From contig UCKU01000020.1 of the NCBI GenBank assembly GCA_900473185.1, positions 95,717-159,716 of the forward strand: 64,000 nucleotides of DNA, given 5' to 3'. Shown here piece after piece: positions 51,498 through 61,291 of this stretch (positions are counted from its first letter, which is position 1; each line of letters opens with the position of its first letter). Below the pieces are notes generated by a model, which had not been told where the DNA came from, searched no databases, and was given only the letters and a program-made list of their open reading frames with translations. This DNA comes from Hyphomicrobiales bacterium (GTDB taxonomy: Bacteria > Pseudomonadota > Alphaproteobacteria > Rhizobiales > Rhizobiaceae). The position numbers and the translations under genes were made by a program.

Positions 51498-52931
51498 TTA
51501 GCTGCCCTTGGTAACCTTGACCGGTCCGGGACCGGTGGTCTTGCCGCCCGGAGCGAAGCCGCCACCGGTTGCGATGTTGAGCGCAGCGTAATCTTTTGCC
51601 ATCTGCTGAACAGCGGCGGCAAGGCTTGCCTGAGCGAGAGAGACCTGACGCTGGGCGTCGAGAACGTCGAGCAGCGAAGAAGCACCGTCCTTGTAGGATG
51701 CCGTCGAGAGCTCGAGGGTTTCCTGCGTCGTCCGGACTTGGGCGCGCAACGCATCAACCGTCTGGGCGTCACGGCGAACGGCCGAAAGGGCATCCTCGAC
51801 CTGCTGGATTGCCGTCAAGACGGTCTGTTTCCAGGCGAGATAGGATGCGACTGCGTCAGACTTGGAAACGTCGACATTGGCGCGCAGGCGGCCACCATCG
51901 AGGATTGGCAGGTTTAGCGTCGGGCCGAAAGACCATGCCGACAGGCCGCCATGTATGCCGCGCTGGTTGATGTAGCTCGGTGAGATCGAACCTGAGAGCG
52001 AGATCGACGGGTAGAGCTGAGCCTCTGCGACGCCGATCTGGGCGGTAGCGGCGGCGAGGTTGCGCTCGGCCTGGCGAATATCTGGACGGTTGCGGATCAA
52101 GTCAGCCGGAATGCCGGAATTGATCCCGCCGCGGAAAGTCGGCTGACCGGAGCCACGCAGCAGTTCATCGACCATCGAACCGGCCGGCTGGCCGAGGAGG
52201 GTGGCGATATGATGGGCCGAAACGCGGATGTTGGTTTCGAGGCCGGGGATTTCTGCGAGCGTCGACTGGACAAGACCTTCAGCCTGCACGACGTCGAGGC
52301 GGGATGCCGCACCTGCGTCAAGCTGGAACTTGGTGAGGTCGTAGGTTTCCTGACGGGACTTCAGGTTGGCTTTCGAAAGCGCCAGGCGCTGCTGGAAGAA
52401 GCGTAGATCAATATAGGTTGAGACAAGGTCCTGGATGTAGGACAGCTTGGCGATGTCGGCACCCGCGTAAGCGGAATCAAGAGAGGCGAGGGCGCTTTCC
52501 CTGCTGCGCTTGTAGAGACCGAACAGATCGAGCAGCCAGGACAGGGAAAGCTGTCCGGCGCTGGTGTTGCGGGTATCAAGCTGGGTACGCAGTTCGCCGG
52601 TCTGGCCACTGATGGTGTGGGAAGCGCCGACATCGAGGGCGGGCAAGGCACCGGCGCCGGCGATGGTCACGTTGGCGGATGCGGAATTGATACGCTCGAT
52701 CGCTTGTTGAATCGTCAGGTTCTGGCTAAGGCCGGTCTGGACAAGGCTGTCGAGCTTGCGGTCGTTATAGGCGGTCCACCAGGCCGTGGTAGCGACATCG
52801 CCGATGTTCTTTTTGCCACCTTCACTGAATTTTCCAGGAAGTGCCATTTCAGGAGGTACGTGATCAGGGCCTACTACACAGCCCGACAGCAATAACAATA
52901 GCGCCGGTGTGGCATAACGAAGAGATACCAT
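51498..52931 (-). CDS. Outer-membrane efflux lipoprotein, TolC/OprM (NodT) family
   Basis: 477 residues from ATG 52931, which has AGGA eight bases upstream; earlier in-frame starts (52940, 52961) are less likely. Lipobox LLSGC after MVSLRYATPALLLLLSGC, so the protein is lipidated and forms a trimeric channel. Motifs: AWWTAYNDRKLDSLVQ (OEP domain 1), NRPDIRQAERNLAAATAQIG (start of the second repeat), and a Gly-rich C-terminus. It is the last gene of the efflux operon. Confidence 0.92.
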   Translation of the reverse strand: MVSLRYATPALLLLLSGCVVGPDHVPPEMALPGKFSEGGKKNIGDVATTAWWTAYNDRKLDSLVQTGLSQNLTIQQAIERINSASANVTIAGAGALPALDVGASHTISGQTGELRTQLDTRNTSAGQLSLSWLLDLFGLYKRSRESALASLDSAYAGADIAKLSYIQDLVSTYIDLRFFQQRLALSKANLKSRQETYDLTKFQLDAGAASRLDVVQAEGLVQSTLAEIPGLETNIRVSAHHIATLLGQPAGSMVDELLRGSGQPTFRGGINSGIPADLIRNRPDIRQAERNLAAATAQIGVAEAQLYPSISLSGSISPSYINQRGIHGGLSAWSFGPTLNLPILDGGRLRANVDVSKSDAVASYLAWKQTVLTAIQQVEDALSAVRRDAQTVDALRAQVRTTQETLELSTASYKDGASSLLDVLDAQRQVSLAQASLAAAVQQMAKDYAALNIATGGGFAPGGKTTGPGPVKVTKGS

Positions 52932-53085
52932 GCATTTCATCCTGTAACTCGAGCAAGTCAATTCTTGTCCGAAGCGTCATGCTTCACTATCGGCCCGACG
53001 CGCCTCGTTCCTTACGCTAAACACATGCCGAAGCAGTCCGTGCGCAATGTAGCAATCCGGAAAGCTTTCTCACAGTGCATTTATA

Positions 53086-56000
53086 TCACACTCCCGCCTC
53101 ATTTTTTTGCCGTGTGGCAAAGATGCGGCGGATCACGACGAAGAAGGACGGCACGAAGAAAATGCCGAGCATCGTCGCCGAAAGCATGCCCCCGAGCACG
53201 CCGATGCCGATCGCGTTCTGGGCAGCGGAACCCGCGCCCGTTGCGATGGCCAAAGGCACGACGCCGAGAATGAAAGCCAGAGAGGTCATGATGATCGGGC
53301 GCAGGCGCAGCCTTGCTGCTTCCAGCGTTGCCTCGAAGAGCCCCTTGCCCGTCTCCATTCGGTCCTTTGCGAATTCCACGATCAGGATCGCGTTCTTCGC
53401 GGCAAGGCCGATGGTCGTGAGCAGGCCCACCTTGAAATAAACGTCGTTCGCCTGCCCGAAGAGCGTTGCTGCGGCAAGCGCGCCGAGCACGCCGACCGGC
53501 ACGGCCATTATGACCGAGAACGGGATCGACCAGCTCTCGTAGAGCGCAGCCAGGCAGAGGAAGACGACGAGAACCGAAATCGCGTAAAGCATCGGTGCCT
53601 GCGAGCCCGAGAGCCGCTCCTGATAGGAGATGCCCTGCCAGGCGACCGTATAGCCGCCGCCGAGCTGTTCGGTCAGAGCTTCCATCTCGTTCATGGCTTC
53701 ACCCGAGGAGACGCCAGGGGCTGCCGCTCCGTCGAGCGGGATAGCACTGACGGCATTGAACCGGGCGAGCGACGGCGCGCCATCGACCCATTGCGTTGTC
53801 GTGAAGGCGGAGAAGGGCACCATCTCGCCGGCATTGTTGCGGGCATACCAGTGGTTCAGATCGGTCGGCTGCATGCGGAAGGGGGCATCGCCCTGCACGT
53901 AGACGGGTTTGATCTCGCCGTTCAGCGTGAAGTCGTTGACGTCGCGGCCGGTGAAGATGATTGACAGCATGGAGTTGACCGAGGTGAGGTCGACACCCAT
54001 GGCGCCGATCTTCTCCTGATCGATCAGGATCTTCATCTGCGGCTCGACTTCCTTGTTATTCGAACGCAACGCGACGACCTTGCCGGTGGCGCCGGCCATC
54101 TGGATCAGCCGCTTGGAAGCGGCCGTCAGGGCTTGATTGCCATGACCACCGGTATCCACTAGATACATGGAGAAGCCGCTCGACACGCCGAGACCCTGGA
54201 TCGCGGGCGGCAGCAGCGCAAAGACCTGCGCTTCGCGGATCGTGAAGAAGTTCTTGAGAGCCCGGTTGACCACTGATTGCGCACTGAGATTGGGATCGGT
54301 GCGCAGCGAAAAGTCCTTGAGCTTGGTAAAGACGATGGCGCTGTTCTGACCCGAACCGTTGAAGCCGAAGCCGAGCGCGCCGAAGACGGAATCCACTGCA
54401 TCCTTCTCGTTTTCGCGGAAGTATTTTTCGACCTTTTCAACGACGGCCTGCGTCTGCTGCGTGGTGGAGCCCGGCGGCGTGGTGACGATGGTCAAGAGCA
54501 CGCCCTGGTCTTCCTGCGGCAGGAACGAGCTCGGCAGGCGCGTGAAGAGATAGGCGCAGCCGACGCCGACCAGCAGGAACAGCAGCATGACGCGGATCGG
54601 CCGCTTCAAGAGGTAGCCGATGGTGCGGACATAGCCGTTGGTCGAGCGGGTGAAGTTGCGGTTGAACCAGTCACCGATGCGATGCTTCTTATGCTCGTTG
54701 ACCGGCTTCAGCATCGTGGCGCAGAGCGCCGGCGTCAGCACGATGGCGACGAGCGCAGACAGCAGCATGGCCGAAACGATGGTGATGGAGAACTGGCGAT
54801 AGATGATGCCGGTCGAGCCGCCGAAGAAGGCCATGGGAATGAAAACGGCGGTCAGCACGAGAGCGATGCCGACAATGGCACCGGTGATTTCACCCATCGA
54901 CTTCTCGGTCGCTTCAAGCGGCGAGAGCTTTTCCTCCGACATGATGCGTTCGACGTTTTCCACGACGACGATGGCGTCGTCGACAAGAAGGCCGATCGCC
55001 AGCACCATGGCAAACATCGTCAGTGTATTGATCGAATAGCCTGTTACCGCAAGGACGCCGAACGTGCCGAGAAGCACGACGGGAACGGCAATGGTCGGGA
55101 TCAATGTCGCACGCAGGTTCTGCAGGAAGATAAGCAGGACCACGAAGACGAGCACGATCGCCTCGATCAGCGTATGCACGACCTTCTCGATCGACAGCTC
55201 GACGAAGGGGGTCGTGTCGTAGGGATAGGTGATCTCGACGCCTTCCGGCAGGCCGCGGCCGATCGTTTCGAGCGCGGTGCGGACACGGGCGGCGGTATCG
55301 ATGGCATTTGCGCCAATCGCAAGGTTGATGGCGAAACCTGATGATGGCTGGCCATTATAGCGCGAGCTGCCACCATAGCTTTCCTGACCGATCTCGACGC
55401 GGGCGACATCGCTGAGGCGTACTGTCGAACCGTCCTTTTCGACCTTCAGGATGATGTGCTCGAAATCCGCGACGGTGGTGAGCTGGCTCTGCGCGGTGAT
55501 GGTAACGTTGATCTGCTGGCCCGGGACGGCCGGCTGGGCGCCGAGCGAGCCGACTGAGACCTGGGTGTTCTGTGCCTGGATGGCCGAGGTTACGTCGCCA
55601 GGGGTAAGCTGGTATTTCTGCAGCTTGAACGGATCCAGCCAGACGCGCATCGCGTAGCCGGAGCCAAATACGTTGATGCTGCCCACGCCTTCCAGGCGCT
55701 GGATCTGGTCTTCGATCGAGGTCGACATGATGTTGCCGAGGTCAACGGAGGTGCGCTTGCCGTCCGTCGAGACCAGCGAGCCGACAAGAAGAATGCTCGA
55801 GGTGGAGCGCGTGACGCTGATGCCGGCGTCGATGACATCGCCCGGGAGCTGCGACTGGACGAGCTGCAACTTGTTCTGCACCTGCACCTGCGCGATGTCA
55901 GGATTGATGCTGGTGCCGAAGGTCAGCGAAATGCTGGCCGAACCGGTCGATGAGGTCGAGGTCATGTAAGTAAGGTCATCAAGACCAGTCATGCCGTCTT

Positions 56001-56196
56001 CGATGATGGTGGTCACCGATTTTTCGACCGTCTCGGCGCTCGCGCCGCGATAGCTGGTGTTGATGCGGACCGTGGTCGGCGCAATATCGGGATATTGCGA
56101 GATCGACAGCGTGAAGATGGCGAGCAGACCTGCGAGCATGATGGTGATCGCAATGACCCAGGCAAAGATCGGTCGTCGGATGAAAAACTTGGCCAT
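53086..56196 (-). CDS. RND-type multidrug efflux transporter, AcrB/MexB-like
   Basis: 1036 residues with twelve transmembrane helices and two large periplasmic loops, the HAE1 family layout. N-terminal MAKFFIRRPIFAWVIAITIM, proton-relay aspartates in GLLVDDAIVVVENVERIM (transmembrane 4), PDIAPTTV near the first loop, and a second half with AAKNAILIVEFA. It pumps hydrophobic drugs or detergents from the periplasm through the adjacent TolC-type channel. Preceded by the adaptor gene and followed by the channel gene on the same strand. Confidence 0.95.
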   Translation of the reverse strand: MAKFFIRRPIFAWVIAITIMLAGLLAIFTLSISQYPDIAPTTVRINTSYRGASAETVEKSVTTIIEDGMTGLDDLTYMTSTSSTGSASISLTFGTSINPDIAQVQVQNKLQLVQSQLPGDVIDAGISVTRSTSSILLVGSLVSTDGKRTSVDLGNIMSTSIEDQIQRLEGVGSINVFGSGYAMRVWLDPFKLQKYQLTPGDVTSAIQAQNTQVSVGSLGAQPAVPGQQINVTITAQSQLTTVADFEHIILKVEKDGSTVRLSDVARVEIGQESYGGSSRYNGQPSSGFAINLAIGANAIDTAARVRTALETIGRGLPEGVEITYPYDTTPFVELSIEKVVHTLIEAIVLVFVVLLIFLQNLRATLIPTIAVPVVLLGTFGVLAVTGYSINTLTMFAMVLAIGLLVDDAIVVVENVERIMSEEKLSPLEATEKSMGEITGAIVGIALVLTAVFIPMAFFGGSTGIIYRQFSITIVSAMLLSALVAIVLTPALCATMLKPVNEHKKHRIGDWFNRNFTRSTNGYVRTIGYLLKRPIRVMLLFLLVGVGCAYLFTRLPSSFLPQEDQGVLLTIVTTPPGSTTQQTQAVVEKVEKYFRENEKDAVDSVFGALGFGFNGSGQNSAIVFTKLKDFSLRTDPNLSAQSVVNRALKNFFTIREAQVFALLPPAIQGLGVSSGFSMYLVDTGGHGNQALTAASKRLIQMAGATGKVVALRSNNKEVEPQMKILIDQEKIGAMGVDLTSVNSMLSIIFTGRDVNDFTLNGEIKPVYVQGDAPFRMQPTDLNHWYARNNAGEMVPFSAFTTTQWVDGAPSLARFNAVSAIPLDGAAAPGVSSGEAMNEMEALTEQLGGGYTVAWQGISYQERLSGSQAPMLYAISVLVVFLCLAALYESWSIPFSVIMAVPVGVLGALAAATLFGQANDVYFKVGLLTTIGLAAKNAILIVEFAKDRMETGKGLFEATLEAARLRLRPIIMTSLAFILGVVPLAIATGAGSAAQNAIGIGVLGGMLSATMLGIFFVPSFFVVIRRIFATRQKNEAGV

Positions 56197-56246
56197 CGGT
56201 TATTCCTGTACGGCTGGGACGGTGACGATGCGAAAGTGCCTGCGCA

Positions 56247-57464
56247 TTACTTTGCTGCGGGCTTCTGTTCGCCTCCGGCCACGGGCTGATCGGCAGGGAC
56301 AACCACGCCGTTGTCGTTGATCTTCATTGGAACCGGCTTTACCGGCATGCCTGATACAATCGACTGCAGGCCGGTGACGATCAGCTGATCGCCGTCCTTC
56401 GCACCTTGCGTCACCAGCCAGGAATTGTTGGAGGGTGTGGCATTTTCGAAGACACGGGTCTCGACCTTGCCCTCGGCGGAAACGAACTGTGCCGTTAGGC
56501 GGCCGTTGGCATCGCGGGTTGTTGCAAGCTGCGGCAGGGAATATCCGGCTTCAGCACCGAGTTCGACCGTGGCGCGTACATACATCCCCGGCAGGACGAC
56601 GCGGTCCGGATTTGGGAAAACCACACGAATGATGAAGGTGCCGGTCGTTTCGCTGACGACCTGCTTCGACATGTCGAGCTTGCCCTTCTGATTATATTCG
56701 CGGCCGTCTTCAAGGATCAGGCGGAACGCAATGTTGTTGTCCTCGCCCTTGACCTCGCCGGCAGCGATCGCATCGCGCAGCTTCAGCAGGTTGGTGCTTG
56801 ATTCCGTCAGCGAAATGTAGATCGGATCGAGCTGGCGCACGGTGGTCAGTGCGGTCGACTGGTTGGCTGCAACGACGTTGCCGATATTGTAGGCCGTCTG
56901 GTCGATGACGCCGTCGAAGGGCGCCGTGATCTTCGTGTGATCGAGGTCGATCTGCGCTGCAGTGAGGGCGGCCTTGGCGGCTTCGACTTCTGCATTTGCC
57001 TGGGCAAGAGCCGTGCGTGCGGTTTCGAATTCGATCTGGGTTGCGCCGCTGCCGACCAGACGCTGGTAGCGGTCGAAATTGCTCTGGGCGCTCGGCACGC
57101 TCGCTTGAGCCTTGGAAATTGCAGCCTGGGCCTGCTCGACGGCTGCGCGGTAGGCGGCATCGTCGATTTGGTAGAGCAGGTCGCCCTTCTTGACTTCGCC
57201 GCCTTCCTTGAAGGCGATTTCACGGATGATGCCGTTCACCTGCGGGCGGATGTCGGCCACCTGGAAGGCTTCGGCGCGGCCAGGCAGGATCGTGGTGATC
57301 GGATAGGTATCCTTCTTCAGCGTGACCACGCCGACCGGGGCAGCCTGCTGGGCAGCAGTGCCTGCGCCTGCATTGCCGGCGGGCTTGCTGCCGCTCTCGT
57401 TGCAGGCGGCCAGGCCCATAACCAGCAAGAGGGCCGAGGAGACGATGAGGGCACGCCAAATCAT
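56247..57464 (-). CDS. RND efflux membrane-fusion lipoprotein, AcrA/MexA-like
   Basis: 405 residues. Signal peptide with lipobox (LAACN at about residue 19-22) makes it a periplasmic inner-membrane-anchored lipoprotein. Order: lipoyl and alpha-helical hairpin domains (VRPQVNGIIREIAFKEG, then a long coiled coil QAAISKAQASVPSAQSNFDR), beta-barrel, membrane-proximal domain. Bridges the RND pump and the TolC channel. An inverted repeat (57588-57615) lies between it and the upstream tetR gene. Confidence 0.94.
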   Translation of the reverse strand: MIWRALIVSSALLLVMGLAACNESGSKPAGNAGAGTAAQQAAPVGVVTLKKDTYPITTILPGRAEAFQVADIRPQVNGIIREIAFKEGGEVKKGDLLYQIDDAAYRAAVEQAQAAISKAQASVPSAQSNFDRYQRLVGSGATQIEFETARTALAQANAEVEAAKAALTAAQIDLDHTKITAPFDGVIDQTAYNIGNVVAANQSTALTTVRQLDPIYISLTESSTNLLKLRDAIAAGEVKGEDNNIAFRLILEDGREYNQKGKLDMSKQVVSETTGTFIIRVVFPNPDRVVLPGMYVRATVELGAEAGYSLPQLATTRDANGRLTAQFVSAEGKVETRVFENATPSNNSWLVTQGAKDGDQLIVTGLQSIVSGMPVKPVPMKINDNGVVVPADQPVAGGEQKPAAK

Positions 57465-57587
57465 GCTGAATTCCTGTGCGGTGGCAGTAGCGGTTCAATC
57501 GCCGGCCCTATGTGGCGCCGCTCTATATAGGAGTGATGATTGATCCGGAAACAGATGCCGTTATCCGATATTAAGAAAAGCTTTACG

Positions 57588-57615
57588 AAGTGACGTAATT
57601 CAGCAATCGTCACTT
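57588..57615. promoter_or_regulatory. Inverted repeat between tetR and the efflux genes (operator candidate)
   Basis: AAGTGACG and CGTCACTT, perfect 8-bp arms 12 bases apart. It overlaps the last two bases of tetR and lies in the promoter region of the adaptor gene, so it may be the TetR binding site. Confidence 0.6.
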
Positions 57616-58216
57616 AGCAAGGGTTATTTTGCAGTGCGGCATCCACGAAACACACGATTTTTTCCGCACGGCGAACAAGTGTGTTTTTGTCGTCCTTGGC
57701 GATAAGAATGGGATGCAGAACACAGGCCAGAACGTCTGCAACGGTGCGGGCTGCCGCATCCGTATTGTCGCAATGGTAATTGCCTTCGGCCACGCCTTCG
57801 CGAATGATCTCGCCGAGCTTCTGCTCTATCCGTTCGCGATAGCGATGCCCGGCGTCGAGCTTGGCGTCGATCGTCGAGATCACCATTTCGAAGATGTAAG
57901 GGTTCTGCTGGATGTCCTGCAGATGACTGTCGAGCAGGCGCAGGACGAAGCTCAGCAACTGCTCCTTCGGCGGCAGGCTGGTGTCGACGGCGGCGAAGCG
58001 CTCCGTGGCGTTGCCGAGATGGCGCTCGGCAATTGCATCGACAAGCACCGCCTTTGATTGAAAATGCTTGAAAACATTGGCCGGCGACATATGCAGCGAC
58101 GAGGCGATATCGGCGATGGAAACTGCGACGAAGCCGCGCTGGCGAAACAGCGTCTCCGCCATCGAGAGGATATCCTCCCTGGTCTCTTCGGCCTTGCGTC
58201 TGGGCCTGCGTGCCAT
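57614..58216 (-). CDS. TetR/AcrR-family regulator of the efflux operon
   Basis: 200 residues. N-terminal DNA-binding domain (ETREDILSMAETLFRQRGF, then SIADIASSLHMSPANVFKHFQSK), C-terminal ligand domain. It lies immediately upstream of the adaptor, pump and channel genes on the same strand, so it is probably a local repressor of the efflux operon, with the palindrome at 57588-57615 as a candidate operator. Confidence 0.9.
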   Translation of the reverse strand: MARRPRRKAEETREDILSMAETLFRQRGFVAVSIADIASSLHMSPANVFKHFQSKAVLVDAIAERHLGNATERFAAVDTSLPPKEQLLSFVLRLLDSHLQDIQQNPYIFEMVISTIDAKLDAGHRYRERIEQKLGEIIREGVAEGNYHCDNTDAAARTVADVLACVLHPILIAKDDKNTLVRRAEKIVCFVDAALQNNPC

Positions 58217-58314
58217 CTGTCCCCCGCCGGGCTTGGCCCGGCACCCCTTTTTTCCAATGCTAGCGCGATTGGTTGAAAGGCTGCAAGCAGGCTCGCAGCT
58301 TTGTCTTCAACGGT

Positions 58315-59259
58315 TCAGGAAAAATAGGGCGCGAGATTTGCCCGGACACGCGCCGCTGGCGTCTCGCCGCGGTCGTCGGGTACGAAGCGTTCGCCGGTAA
58401 TCCATTCATAGGCTTTGATGTAGACGGCCGAGGTCTGCTCGATCAGCTCGACCGGAATTTCCGGAATTTCATCCTTGTAAGGGTCGCAGCGCTCGACCAC
58501 CCAGGCGCGCACGAAGTCCTTGTCGAAGCTGTCCGGCCGCTTGCCGGCTTCGAAGGCAGCGGGATATGTTTCTGCTACCCAATATCGGCTGCTGTCGGGC
58601 GTGTGGATTTCGTCGGCGAGAATGATGTTGCCATTCTCGTCCGTGCCGAATTCATATTTGGTGTCGACAAGGATCAGGCCGCGTTTTGCCGCCATTTCTT
58701 GGCCGCGGGCGAAAAGCGCCAGTGCATATTTCGAAAGCGTTTCCCACTGCTCTTTCGTCAGCAGTCCGCGGCTGACGATTTCGGCTGGCGTCAACGGCTC
58801 GTCGTGGCCGCCATCGAACTCCTTGCTGGTCGGCGTGATGACCGGCTCGGGAAGAGCCTGGTTGTCGCGCATGCCGTCGGGCAGGCGCATGCCATACATC
58901 TCGCGCTCACCCTTCTTATAGAGCGTCAGGATCGAGGTGCCTGTCGTGCCGGCGAGATAACCACGCACGACGATCTCGACCGGAAGAATGTCAAGCCGCT
59001 TGCCGATGACGACGTTCGGATCGGGATAGCCGAGAACGTGATTGGGGCAAATGTCCTTCGTTGCCTCGAACCAGTAGCGTGCCGTCTCGGTCAGCACCTG
59101 TCCCTTGTAGGGAATGCAGGTCAGGATGCGGTCGAAGGCGCTCAGCCTGTCGGTGCTGATGATGATGCGCCGCCCATCCGGAAGATCGTAGTTCTCGCGC
59201 ACCTTACCACGGTAGTAGTTCGGCAATTCCGGGAAATGGGCTTCGGAGAGAATACGCAC
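58315..59259 (-). CDS. purC: Phosphoribosylaminoimidazole-succinocarboxamide synthase PurC
   Basis: 314 residues, the long form (the eukaryote-like type, longer than the 237-residue E. coli enzyme). Step eight of purine synthesis: joins aspartate to CAIR with ATP. Motifs: N-terminal NYYRGKVRENYDL, STDRLSAFD, and the VDTKYEFG plus SPDSSRYW-like HTPDSSRYWV block. It is alone, not in a pur cluster here; rhizobia often have a short and a long copy. A palindromic repeat lies in the upstream gap. Confidence 0.94.
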   Translation of the reverse strand: MRILSEAHFPELPNYYRGKVRENYDLPDGRRIIISTDRLSAFDRILTCIPYKGQVLTETARYWFEATKDICPNHVLGYPDPNVVIGKRLDILPVEIVVRGYLAGTTGTSILTLYKKGEREMYGMRLPDGMRDNQALPEPVITPTSKEFDGGHDEPLTPAEIVSRGLLTKEQWETLSKYALALFARGQEMAAKRGLILVDTKYEFGTDENGNIILADEIHTPDSSRYWVAETYPAAFEAGKRPDSFDKDFVRAWVVERCDPYKDEIPEIPVELIEQTSAVYIKAYEWITGERFVPDDRGETPAARVRANLAPYFS

Positions 59260-59346
59260 GGTGCCTGGCTATCCTTCTATCGGCTTAGACCAAAGCGTGC
59301 CGCGATCTTTAAGGTTCGCTTCCCACGCTTTAGGTCTTTGTTTTAC

Positions 59347-59391
59347 GCATGTCGTTATCGCAAAACCGCTCCACACTTTTGCGCCGCATGC
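59347..59391. repeat. Intergenic palindromic repeat, copy B (between purC and SLC13 gene)
   Basis: 45 bases with inverted ends (GCATGTCG ... GCATGC), sharing 37 of 45 bases with copy A at 32182-32226, and flanked by the same kind of T-rich left side. In an intergenic gap of about 180 bases. Confidence 0.75.
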
Positions 59392-59440
59392 TCTGACCCT
59401 GCTCTAGTTTCATTGCCGGGGAAGTCAAGCAAAGGCTCAT

Positions 59441-61183
59441 TCAAAGCCAGAAGAGGGCGATGAGAATGAGCGTGACTATATAGCCGGCGAGCGTCAGCGG
59501 CCAGCCGGCGCGCAGGAAATCGCCGAAACGGTAGCTGCCGATGCTCATCGACAGCGTATTGTTATGATGGCCGAAGGGGGTCAGGAAATCCTGCGAGGCG
59601 CCTGCGGCCACTGCGATTAGATAGGCTTGCGGCGGCTGCTGGCCGGCTCTTGCAAATTCCAGCGCAATCGGCGCAAGCACGATTGCGACCGTCGCGTTGT
59701 TGACGAAGGGCGTCAACGCCATGGCGAGAAACAGAACGAGTGCAATGCCCCACAGCGGATGGCTGATCGGGAAGGCCAGGCTCAGCCATGCTGCGATGGT
59801 CTCGGCCGTGCCCGTTGTTGCAACCGCCTGGCCGATCGGGATCATCGCTGCGAGCATGATGATGATTGGCCAGTTCAGATCCGCCATTGCATGGCGAATG
59901 TTGAGATAGCCGGGCAGTGCGAGTGCCAACACCACGAAGGCAAGAGCAATATCGGGGCGTAGGCCGAAGGCGGAAGCGACAACGCCGCAGGCAAAGATTG
60001 CAAAAGGCTGCCATGAAGCTGACGATCCGGGGGAGGGCGCTGCGGAGGCAAGCGGCAGGCATTCACACTCTTCCAACGCCTCAGTGATCGCCGCTTTCGG
60101 GCCTTCCAGCACCAATATGTCGCCGATCGAAAGCTGCAGATCCGCAAAACGTCCTTCGATACGGGGAGAACGCATCGACAGTGCTGAAACAGTTACGCCG
60201 CGAGCGCGAAAGACTTCCAGCGATGCGATGCGCGAGCCGACGACTGTGCTTTCCGGCATGACGACGGCTTCGATGCTGACGAAATCCGGCTGCAGCCCGT
60301 GCGGATGGGCGTCTGGCACCAGCGCCTGCGAGGCGGCCAGATCCGCGAAGACCAAATCCGCGCCCTGTGCCAGCAGAATATCGCCCGGCTGGATGACCGA
60401 TTGTTGGAGCGGGCCAAAGACGAAAGCCCTGTCGCGGATCAGGGCATGCGGCTGGATGCCGAAACGCTCGGGACATTGGGCAAGCGTTACGCCGACGAGC
60501 GGCGAATGCTCGGGAATGCTGCGCTCCACGACGATGCGGCGGGCCGGTGAAGCTGGCACTTCCGTGGCCTCGTCCGGCTCCGAAAACAATCGCTGCACGA
60601 TCAGCGCGATCAGGAGAATGCCTGTTATGGCGACCGGAAGCCCGACATAGGCGAAGTCGAAGAAGCGGAAACCTTTGCCGGTGGTTTTTTCAAGCGCATC
60701 GCTGACGAGAAGATTGGCGGGCGTGCCGATCAGTGAGACGAGACCGCCGAGAAGAGCGGCGAAGGAGATCGGCATCACGAGCTGCCGGCGCGGAATGCTC
60801 ATGAGCGTGCTCAGCCGCAACGCCAGCGGCAAGCTGATCGCAAAGGCACCGATATTGTTCATGAAGATCGAGATGAAGCCGGTCAGAGCGGAGATGCCTG
60901 TTATGACCCGGAAATGCGAGAGACCCGATGCTACGAAGCGCTCGGCAAGACTGTCGAAGAGTTTGGTGCGTGCCAGTACTTGGACGATCAGCAGGATTTC
61001 GACCACGGTGACGACGACAGGGCTTGCGAAGCCGGCAAAGATGCTATCGGCAGGATAAAGACCGATCACATAGCCCGCAAGCAATCCGCCGATCGCGACA
61101 ACTTCCATGCGCAGGCGGTCGAGGGAGAACAGGAAGAGCATAGCCACCAGCAGGATCAGGAGGGCTGCTTGCTCAAGCGTCAT
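59441..61183 (-). CDS. SLC13-type (DASS) transporter with TrkA-C regulatory domains
   Basis: 580 residues. Two sets of transmembrane helices (about residues 1-205 and 405-580) flank a hydrophilic middle (about 215-390) made of two TrkA-C-like domains (PLVGVTLAQCPERFGI and SVSALSMRSPRIEGRF regions). N-terminal FAGFASPVVVTVVEILLI and the SNMATA-type ending FGHHNNTLSM belong to divalent anion/sodium symporters. Substrate may be sulfate, a dicarboxylate or another anion. The TrkA-C domains suggest ligand-gated control. Confidence 0.85.
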   Translation of the reverse strand: MTLEQAALLILLVAMLFLFSLDRLRMEVVAIGGLLAGYVIGLYPADSIFAGFASPVVVTVVEILLIVQVLARTKLFDSLAERFVASGLSHFRVITGISALTGFISIFMNNIGAFAISLPLALRLSTLMSIPRRQLVMPISFAALLGGLVSLIGTPANLLVSDALEKTTGKGFRFFDFAYVGLPVAITGILLIALIVQRLFSEPDEATEVPASPARRIVVERSIPEHSPLVGVTLAQCPERFGIQPHALIRDRAFVFGPLQQSVIQPGDILLAQGADLVFADLAASQALVPDAHPHGLQPDFVSIEAVVMPESTVVGSRIASLEVFRARGVTVSALSMRSPRIEGRFADLQLSIGDILVLEGPKAAITEALEECECLPLASAAPSPGSSASWQPFAIFACGVVASAFGLRPDIALAFVVLALALPGYLNIRHAMADLNWPIIIMLAAMIPIGQAVATTGTAETIAAWLSLAFPISHPLWGIALVLFLAMALTPFVNNATVAIVLAPIALEFARAGQQPPQAYLIAVAAGASQDFLTPFGHHNNTLSMSIGSYRFGDFLRAGWPLTLAGYIVTLILIALFWL

Positions 61184-61291
61184 CGGTGGTTCCTGTCTTC
61201 GATCACACGCCGAATGTAGCTCTTCGTCTCACGCTGTATAGCCCGTTCAGACGAAAGAATGATCGATCCTCACATGTGATCTTGATGTCGC

